Positions 55,993-64,000 of a stretch of DNA of 64,000 nucleotides are shown here, one piece after another. The notes under the pieces were generated by a model that made no database searches, was not told where the DNA came from, and was given only the letters and a program-made list of their open reading frames with translations. The stretch is from contig CM070617.1 in assembly GCA_036346255.1 (NCBI GenBank), positions 5,497,501 through 5,561,500 of the forward strand. Reading direction: 5' to 3'. Source of the stretch: Ampelocalamus luodianensis. Taxonomy: Eukaryota > Streptophyta > Magnoliopsida > Poales > Poaceae. Both the position numbers and the translations under genes were made by a program. How positions within the stretch are numbered: the first letter of the stretch is position 1; each line of letters opens with the position of its first letter.

Positions 55993-58900
55993 TAGAAATG
56001 GGCACTGCTGGCACAACACGGGCCTAAGGGGACATGGGCCAGGACCGTGCCTTGCCGTGCTAGCCCAGCACGGTCACCTCGTCGTGCCGACAAGGCCAAC
56101 CTCGCCTCCAGCAAGCCTAGGCATGGCCCACGGCACGCCAGCCTCCGTGCTGTGTAGGCATGGGTCTGCTCCTTTTGCACTATTCAAAGGAAGGTAGGTG
56201 GGGGGAGCACGGTGTTACCTAGCAATGGGGTCACATGGAGGTGGCCGTCGGTGTAGATGTGGGCCGCGGAAGTGTGTGGCCGTGTTGTGGCCGCCACCGG
56301 CACCGTGTAGGAGGGCGGTGGAGGAGGAGGGCGATGACAATGAGGAGGAGGTGGGCACAAGACAGCCATTGAGAAGGAGCACAGGACAAACGGCCGACGC
56401 CAGGAGGATGGGGTCCTTGGGGGGTGGGGTCGTGGACCGTTAGGGAGGCGACGAATGTGGTGGGCAACAGGGGACGGCGATCACCGATGAGGCCGAGCAG
56501 GTGGAGGTAGGTGCACGTGCGCGGGAGGTGGTGTTGTGGTCATGAGTCTAGTGAGGTGGTGGCGGCCGGGTGGGTGGTGGTGGTGGAGTGGATGTTGTCG
56601 GTGTGGTTCAGTGGAGGAGGTGGTGCACGTGGAGGAGGGCAGGGGTGTGGAGGAGGAAGGGGGCATGGGGATAGGGGCAGCAATGGTGAGGAGGAGTTGG
56701 GGATGGGGAGGTGGCCACCACCGCCTCCGTGTCGAGAGAAGAGGTGGGGGTGCGTCCCGGTCTGGCGGCCATGGAGGAGACAGGAAGGTGGACAGGGACG
56801 GGGACGGGGACAAGGACGGGGACGAGACAGAAAGGGGAAAGAAGAGGGAAAAGGAAAATAATTGGAGGGAATGGAAAAAAAGAGGAGGGAAAAAAGAAAA
56901 GAAGATTGGAAAAACGTAGGGGAAATAAAGATTATGATGGAAAATAAAAAAAATGCACATAATGTAGCAACACACAAATATTCAAGGGAAAACTAAAATC
57001 TATTCATTGTTGGGTACATATACAAAGTTATTGTATCGTTAAAAACATTACACCTCAGTGTGGGATACCCCTAGTAAGGAAAAAAGTACATCAACTACAT
57101 GCACATACATAGACTAGTTGACCTTGAGATTCTTCAGGTCGGCTATCACCTCTGTGATCTCCGGATCCTCAAGTTGATGTTGCGTTTGTTCATCTGCGCT
57201 CTCCCAGTCTTTGAGGCAAGTGAGTATCTAAACTATCTCAGGTGTGAGAGACGACCTCTTTGGCTCGATTATCCTCCTCACCATACTAAAAGTGGCTTTT
57301 GATGAGACAGTTGACATCAGAATCACAAGTACATCTCGTGCAAAATGTGACAACGCGGGATAAATATGCTGGTGGTTTTTCCACCACAACAAGAGGTTGA
57401 TATCATTGCCCTCCACGAGGTCAAGCTCAGTGTCCACAAAAGGTGTGTCGAGGTAGTTGTTGATCTCTACTCTTAGATTCCATTGAAACTTGCTCGGCGC
57501 ATGAGAGGACGGTCTGGATGCCGGGCCTTTCAGCTTCTTCTACACGTTGGAAGCACTCAAATTGTGTTGTCCTTTTTGCGTTGTTGAAGCACTTGTTTTT
57601 GATTGACTTGTGCTGCCAACCTTTTCATAATATAAATCAAAAACTCGAAAAATCTCGTCATAAATGTGAGTGTAAGACAGAAAAATAAGATAAAATGCTT
57701 CCCCAATTTTCTCATAAGCCCTCTTCAAATTTGCTAGTTTTTCCCGATGATCCAAAATAGTACCAAGACAAAAGAGATATGGGATAGCTTGAAAATATTT
57801 TGAAAATTTACTCTCCATTGGTTCAGTAATAGGTTTTAGAAGAACATTGTTTTTGTTTTCCTTGAAAGCATTAGCAATAGTAGAAAGCCACTCGATGACT
57901 AAGTAAGAGGTAGGATAGTAAACACTAGATAAAACTGTGGTTGCATTGTAAAAGACTTTAAAAAATTCACTAAAATGACCAACAACTATCCAATCCATTT
58001 AGTAACCATCTGTTTACCAAAATTAGTATTGACGAAAAGAGTGATGATGTACTCATACTTCTTGCACTGCTCCAACACAGTATACATGGAGTTACACCTC
58101 ACCTTCATGTCCAAGTTGAATTTTCTTGGCTTTTTATTATTAGCCCTACAATACTCCGCGAACTAGGCATATCTTGGGCCCAAGCTGTAATGAACTGGAT
58201 AGCATCGCATATGTTGTCTAAATTAGTTTTCATTACCTACAAGCCTACCTACATGATGAGATTAAGGATGTGACACATGCATATCTGGTGGAGGATGAAA
58301 CTACCAGTTTAAAACTCCAGATGCGGTGCAAGAAACTCCATGGCCGTCGTTTCTAAGGCTCAAGAGTGATGGAAATAATTTTGTTCTCTATTTTAAAATC
58401 CTATGTGACCTCTAATACACGTTGTGCGATGACTTCTCCGTTGTGTGCCTCATTGATTGGCATAAACTGTATGACTTGCTTATTCAAGTTGTAATCGTCA
58501 TCAAAGTAACGTGCAACAACACTAAGATAGCATGCCCTTTGGTGGGTTGAAGTCCATAAATATGAGGTTTATGAGGTTAAAGCAAAAGAAAAGATAACTT
58601 TCATGATGTTCTTTTTCAAACTTGATAGTTTACGTTAGTAGAGTTCTATTATGTCACACGCAATTGTTCTCCACAGACGTGTCGATATTGTGGGAAAAAC
58701 CGAGCCATCATTTTCTCGAAACTAGAGCTTTTGCCCATCCAAATAGGAAGATCCTCAGTAACTATATATCTAGCAATTTTGTCTCTAGCTACCTAAGGGT
58801 TGTACTTCTATGTACTCATCGACCCATCGACCCCAAAGTTAAGCTGGATCTGGACGTTCCCTCCTTATGTTTGCCTAGCCGCTATCTTCTTAAAACATGT

Positions 58901-60176
58901 CTCTGCATGCCACTTGAGATGACATGTTCATCCACCTGAACATGCAGATAATTTATCATGATAATATTTGCAAGTGGCATATGGTACCTAACGTTCGTCC
59001 TTCATTTCTGTGTTGTACTCCATATGCTGTCAACACCATGCACGTCTGCCACCGGTGCCTCCACCAGCTGCTTGCACTGATGAACCGATCCCGAAGTCCG
59101 GGCTGGACAAGCGGGCAACCTCTAGGGTGGAGAAGTGGGCTTCCACAAAGCCCCCTGTTCTATCCATACGATGGTTATCCATGCCATAGTCTCCCATGCT
59201 CGGGAGAGTTGACAGGATCAATATCTAGCTCTTGCACTTCCTCTTGGGGAGGAGGAATGGGAGTGCGAGGCGTCTCATGACTTTTTCTTGCCAAACATAT
59301 TGGAAGACTAGCAAGTACTATCGATAGAAAACTAGAAATTAGAGAGCAACGAGAGAAGAGAGAGCAATGAGAGAAGACTAGCTGGGTGTGCAGTGAAGAA
59401 ATGTGCAACCACACTCCTCCATCGTATCAACCCAAAAAGCACTGCACCACTACCACTGCCACTACCGCTAGCCCCGCAACACTACGCCCCGGCTCTCGGC
59501 CTTCCTCTTCGCTTCCCTCTCCCTCTCCGTCTCCCTCGTCGCTCCCACCGACACCGCTGTCGATGGGACGCACATGCCTCCGCAAGCTCCGCCTTCCCTG
59601 TCGCATCTCCTACCCCTCGCCACCCACCACCATTGCAGCTCTACCTCCCCCGCCGTCTCTGCTCCTCTCCACGGTCCCAGCTCCCCTGCCTCTGCTCCTC
59701 CCCTGTCGCCTCTCCTACCCCGTCGTTGTTGCCCACCACTGCGGCTTTGCCTCCGCCTCCGCCTCCGCGCCATCTCTACTCCTCTCCACGGCGGATCCGA
59801 CGTTGGGCGATGGCCAGGCAGCGACATGGGGCAACGAGAGTGCTAGCGAGGTGGCACGCGCGAGGTGGCGACCGTGGTGGTGATGAACGTATGTGGTGGC
59901 GGGGCGGCACGCATGTAGTGGCGGTGGTGAGGCACGCACGTGGTGGCGGTGGCGACCGTGGTGGCGAAACACGCACGTGGTGGCGGGGTGGCACGCGCAT
60001 CGTGGTGAGCGTCGTGGTGGGGCGGTGGTCACCCCGCCGCGTGTCGTGCCATGCCGCTCACCATGCGTGGGAGCCAGGCCCAACATGGCCCTATACTTCG
60101 TGTCGTGTTGTCCCGGCCAAAACAGTCTTCGTGCCATGGGTCAGCCCAAAAAAAGCCCCGCTCAGTGCCATGTCTA
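55993..60176 (-). mobile_element. degenerate hAT (Ac-like) DNA transposon
   Basis: The ends TAGAAATGGGCACT (55993) and inverted TAGACATGGCACT (ending 60176) are near-matching terminal inverted repeats. Subterminal regions on both sides are rich in cacgggcc / gggccaggc / gtgccgtgc motifs typical of Ac-like elements. The flanks CACAAAAT and TACACGAT agree at 5 of 8 positions, an eroded 8-bp duplication at best. The interior carries a minus-strand hAT transposase. The stretches 56200-56930 and 59410-60050 are strongly purine/pyrimidine-biased and open in several frames without meaning. Confidence 0.75.
57114..59010 (-). pseudogene. hAT transposase (BED zinc finger, RNase H-like, hATC), broken
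   Basis: Read on the minus strand. About 58880-59010 resembles a BED zinc finger (VPYATCKYYHDKLSACSG ... HLKWHAETC). About 58060-58130 reads NLDMKVRCNSMYTVLEQCKKY. 57540-57998 reads EFFKVFYNATTVLSSVYYPT, KYFQAIPYLFCLGTILDHREKL (the DUF4413-type linker near the RNase H fold). 57228-57437 reads DINLLLWWKNHQHIYPALS and STVSSKATFSMVRRIIEPKR, the hATC dimerisation domain, then an in-frame TAG. The end at 57114 is LKNLKVN. It is broken by several stops and frameshifts and is not functional as it stands. Confidence 0.85.
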
Positions 60177-60788
60177 TACACGATGCATCGTTCGTGGGTC
60201 ATGTCCCTTCACCGTCCGAGCAACCGGTCTTCGCTTAATCAGACGGTCCAAGCATACGCCTTCATCTTTCCTTCCATTTCTTCCCGGAAAATGCTTTCCC
60301 ACGCATGATCTAGATAGGGATGGCGACGTCCGACGGGAGTGCTCCCATCGGACGCCTGACAGCCAGCCTCGGTTGGGCGGAAGGCACACATCATGAATGC
60401 ATCATGAATAATCAAAAAGAGGCAAGCGCACCATGAATAATTAAATCGTGGTTTCAAACGGCAATGGCTATTCCCCCGCTCCTATTCTATTGGGCAAGAA
60501 AACCGATGTCCGAGTAGTATAATTTGGTGCACTGCACTCTAATTAGTTAGTTGGTGGTTTGGAACTTGAACTAAATTGTCGGAAGCTTAGGATTGCACTT
60601 GTTACATCAAAAGTTACATTGTTGTAACATTCTAAATACACAGATGCAACAATTAAAATTTTTGATTGCAACAAATCACGAAACTATGCAAAAAAAATCA
60701 TGTCACTTGCAACCATTCACAGTAGGTGTTACAACACTCCACTCTGACACAAGCGTAACATTATTGTAACATCGATCAGTTTTGAAAT
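60177..60788. other. intergenic, nothing recognised
   Basis: No gene. cgtccgacgggagtgctcccatcgg at about 60329-60353 contains an imperfect palindrome. The tgcaac/gtaacat vocabulary of the following minisatellite begins at about 60600. Confidence 0.4.
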
Positions 60789-61375
60789 GCAACATCCTCG
60801 GATAACGGTTGCAACATCATCGGACAATGATTGCAACATCCCCGGACAATGGTTACAACATCTTCGGACAACAGTTGCAACATCCTAGGACAACGATTGC
60901 AACATCACCGAGCAATGGTTGCAACATCACAAATCGAACGTACGGGTGCTAGTATCACCTCATGCATATACGTCCGAAGTGAGCTGGATGGGACACGGGA
61001 GTAACATCTCCGAACAATGGTTGTAACATCTTCGAACAATAGTTGCAACATCTTAGTACAATGGTTGCAACATCCCTCGGACACGGTTGCAACATCCCCG
61101 GACAACGGTTGCAACATTCTAAGACAACAGTTGCAACATCCTAGGACAATAGCTGCAATATTCCCGGACAACGGTTGCAACATCACAAATCAAAAAACAA
61201 ATCATCTAGAAAAAAAAAACACGTTGAAAAAAATTACAACATCGCCATGAACAGTATGCAACATTTTTTTTTTACAGATGCAATATTTTTTTCTACATAT
61301 GCAACATTTTTTTACCCCACTTGCAATATCCTTGACAACGATGGTTGCAACATCCCGCATAACGGTTGCAATATC
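60789..61375 (+). repeat. 22-bp minisatellite, interrupted
   Basis: The unit is of the form gcaacatccccggacaacggtt (22 bp, written 5'->3'). About 6.5 units lie at 60789-60931, about eight at 61001-61184, and two or three decayed units at 61321-61375. The breaks are 70 bp of unrelated DNA and a stretch of gcaacatttttttt repeats. Units differ by a few bases each. Confidence 0.9.
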
Positions 61376-61723
61376 ATAAATAAAAACAAAGCATTTGAAA
61401 AACGCATTGGAAAAACTATAACATTTTTTTACGGATGAGGAAAACGGGGAATTTTTTTATGGGCACACTGAAAAAATTGAAAAAACGCGTTGGAAAGATG
61501 TATAGTCATTAAGTGGACATAAAGTATAGTCATTAACCACAAGCATTAATCGATGAGGATTGGGGGCGGTTCGTGCGATTGTGCAAAGTGGCGTCCGATA
61601 TTTCGCTTCGCCCGTACGTAAGGCTCTTATCATTATCCTTTTTTTATCTACACCATACATCCGAGTGTAGTACGCATGTAGTAAAAAAAATGGTTCCTGT
61701 GTATAACATTGCTCATTTCTTTC
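61376..61723. other. non-coding flank
   Basis: No gene. gtggcgtccgatatttcgc at about 61588 partly mirrors the gcgacgtccgac segment at about 60324, so the minisatellite may sit inside a larger decayed element. Confidence 0.35.
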
Positions 61724-62263
61724 TAGGAGTGTCAACGGATTAAATACAAATCGAATAATGGTCTTTTCGTATTTCTATTTATATATTTAAATAATACGAA
61801 TACAAATTCGAATATTATCGAATACAAATACAAATCGAATGTTGTAACGAATACGAATTGAATATCTATTCAATTAGATTGGATTCGAATATCCTCATAA
61901 CTTACGTAATTGCAGGATATTTATGATATTTTATCCTGGTACATAGCACATCTAATCATTCTATTTTATCTATTTCACTTAAAAACATGAATTCATATTA
62001 AACTAAAAATACTCATCCAACTAATTAGCTATACTGCAATAAAATATGTATATATTTTTTTATCGAATTTGAATAGTGCGGATAAAATAACATTTCGGAT
62101 GACAAAAATCTATATTGTATTCGTATCCATATTTTTTTTATGTGAATACAAATACGAATAGGGAAGAAATTATTAATCGGATAAAAAAATCTAAACTATA
62201 TTAGCTACCAACCGAATTTGGATGATGGATAAAACAGATAATTCCGATTCGATTGACACCCTA
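61724..62263. mobile_element. hAT-type MITE, 540 bp
   Basis: Ends TAGGAGTGTCAACGGAT and (inverted) TAGGGTGTCAATCGAATC. The flanks TTTCTTTC (61716-61723) and TTTCTTCC (62264-62271) form an 8-bp duplication with one mismatch. Very AT-rich, with many dispersed aatacgaat / aatcgaat motifs in both orientations. No coding capacity. Confidence 0.85.
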
Positions 62264-62951
62264 TTTCTTCCCCAGTGTGCTGAGCTGCTCTCTGCATCCT
62301 GCTGTAAGCCGTCTGACCAAGCAACGGCTTCCAGCTTCTGGATCTGTATGCAACGTTTTTCATCTAACATTTGTTTCGGGCTCTCTTGGCCTAAATGAAC
62401 TGATCAAATGCTATATTTCGTAAATTCCAAAAAATACATATAGATTTCGTAAAGTTTTGTACTAGTTCTCTGCAACATCTGAATAGCTTAACAATAGAAC
62501 ATGATTGGAAATCATAAGTAGGTGTAAACCAAGGGTAGGATTAGTTGAGGGGAGTTAGGTTGTTGTTCAGGTTTTCTTTTTCTTTTTCCCTGCATGCTCA
62601 TCACTTGACGCCACACTGACTGACAACAGGCAACTTCTCATGCAGAAAGCAGGACAACTACATAAATTATACCAAGGCAACAATGAAATGATGAGTGTCA
62701 TATATATATATTGGACTGTACAGATTTCTCCATTGGAAAGGGAAACTGCTAGAGACAACAGCTGGTTCAAACAAGCTGTTGATATGAACTTTTTGGAATA
62801 TGCTATGTCAATTTACATGTCAACTTGAGTAAACCCCACCAAACAGCTTGTGGCCTCAAGCACAACAAAATGATGTAGCATCTACCTCTGAAGAATGTTT
62901 TTTTTTCTGGGTATCTCGAGTAATGAAGAAATAGTACCACTATCTTCTTGT
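62264..62951. other. intergenic and probable 3' UTR
   Basis: No coding motif. The distal half is probably the 3' UTR of the minus-strand membrane protein gene that ends at 62952. Confidence 0.45.
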
Positions 62952-63941
62952 TTACTTCACGTAAGTGTAACTATGAGGACACCAGCTTTCCAACAGAGAT
63001 TGTTTGAGCCTCAGAACTAGGGCGAATAAAGCATAACAAGGGAAGTGCAGCAATGCTACCACCAAATACCTGCCATGAGTACGGTTTATCAAGATCACAG
63101 TTTGCAGCAGAAAGACTAAGTCAAAACAATACTAGTACTATAATCAAGTATTTCAAAAAGTTTCCTGTCCAATTTGAGTGCAATGTATGCAAAAACCTAA
63201 AATATTCACTAGACTGAGAAGCTGTTCATATTTCTGTTGCATAATCTTCTCATCTATTCATGAATCCTTATACTTTCAGGCTTACAATGGCCCAGAATTG
63301 TATCCCTGACAAACAACCACAATCTATAAATGTCTGAAGCAAACCAAAAAGAAATCTAGCAATAGCTAACAATCTAACCTGAAAAAGGGTTCATTCTTGA
63401 CGTTATTAAATAATGTGTGCATCTACATCACTAATTATTTGCAGTGCTCAGCCTACTTTCATCTAATGTCAGATTCTATATAACGATACCGATTGACTGA
63501 TGCACTGCACAAGCAGGAATGTTATTTAGCACTACAAAAGTACTTCTTTCATCGAGTAGAGCTTACCATACAGGTGCCCGAGGGAATGCCAAGTCTAGAA
63601 ATGGGTAAGGCCACCTGAATAAAATAAACCACATAAACACATCAAGAAATTCTACTTGATTAAGATTCAAAGGAAAGGAAAGGAAAGGTAAATCAAAATA
63701 TTACCAAATCGACACATTAGCATGGATGATCCACTGAGCATTGACAAAAATGCCTGTCCACAGCAGGAAATATGCTATTCTAAACCACGGGAACCGCTGC
63801 AATTTTCGATTAAATGATCAATATAAAGATCAGTTGATCATGGTATGGATCAATATTCTGGCATGAGACATTTACCAAGCTATTCAAAGCAGTATCACCA
63901 ATTATGAAGACAGCATTGATTGAATGTGTTCCAATCAGCAA
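62952..63941 (-). CDS. multi-pass membrane protein of a conserved plant family, 3' exons (partial)
   Basis: Minus-strand exons 63876-63941, 63705-63796, 63567-63614 and 62952-63069 join in phase and read LLIGTHSINAVFIIGDTALNSL, RFPWFRIAYFLLWTGIFVNAQWIIHANVSIW, WPYPFLDLAFPRAPVW and YLVVALLHFPCYALFALVLRLKQSLLESW...YVK-stop. The GDTALN, FPWFR, WWPYPFLDL and HFPCY blocks are signatures of an uncharacterised plant family of about six transmembrane segments (similar to Arabidopsis At1g10660-type proteins, from memory). At least three hydrophobic helices are visible. The 5' exons lie beyond the right edge. No function is assigned. All borders are GT-AG. Confidence 0.85.
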
Positions 63942-64000
63942 CTGCAGTGTGCAATCACAAGCACTTAGTAAGAAATCAACCAAGAATACAATAACAGGAC

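Noticed and set aside
56200..56930. Long open frames in purine-rich DNA.
   Set aside because: Explained by strand composition bias within the hAT element. Translations are low-complexity Gly/Arg/Glu or Pro/Ser text.
59410..60050. Long open frames rich in Ser, Pro and Leu.
   Set aside because: The same compositional effect in the opposite subterminal region of the hAT element.
60789..61375. CRISPR-like array of short repeats.
   Set aside because: Units are contiguous with no unique spacers, and the context is a plant nuclear genome. It is a minisatellite.

Overview
The window is nuclear DNA of a flowering plant, almost certainly a grass. The evidence is intron-rich genes with GT-AG borders, a coding GC content that falls from 5' to 3' in the intronless PPR gene, dense MITEs (Tourist/PIF, Stowaway, hAT and MULE types), nested Ty1/copia elements, and proteins of standard plant families. 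I cannot name the species from sequence alone.

Layout. 1-4.1 kb: 5' part of a secreted neprosin-domain gene (minus strand), its fourth intron holding an inverted-repeat element and a tiny retroposon. 4.1-11.4 kb: gene-poor, with MITEs and repeats. 11.37-17.66 kb: an LTR retrotransposon with both LTRs and a target duplication, but gag only. 18.46-21.33 kb: an unrecognised conserved membrane-protein gene carrying a 73-bp exon duplication. 22.5-23.4 kb: a universal stress protein. 23.9-25.6 kb: a P-class PPR protein. 26.9-27.6 kb: a G-box cluster followed by a frameshifted COX5C-like copy. 28.9-29.2 kb: a CLE peptide gene (minus). 31.1-36.8 kb: an 11-exon NIK-type LRR receptor kinase (minus), rebuilt as 628 codons in one open frame. 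37.5-42.3 kb: MITEs and tandem duplications. 42.37-49.27 kb: a dead copia element containing a 774-bp solo LTR and a 2.5-kb piece of a second copia element in opposite orientation. 50-55 kb: Stowaway and Tourist-like MITEs inserted in and around a decayed ankyrin/TPR gene (minus). 55.99-60.18 kb: a degenerate hAT transposon. 60.8-61.4 kb: a 22-bp minisatellite. 61.7-62.3 kb: a hAT MITE. 62.95-63.94 kb: 3' exons of a multi-pass membrane protein gene (minus) that runs off the right edge.

The host genes are not an operon or an obvious functional cluster. The protein-coding calls rest on family motifs and on exon phases that join in frame. Most of the remaining sequence can be explained by transposable elements. 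I found no convincing new multi-gene system. The most unusual signals are two near-identical 26-29 bp retroposon-like inserts with separate target duplications, the 73-bp exon duplication, the composite copia element with its 57-bp flanking duplication, and the element whose terminal motif is repeated internally.
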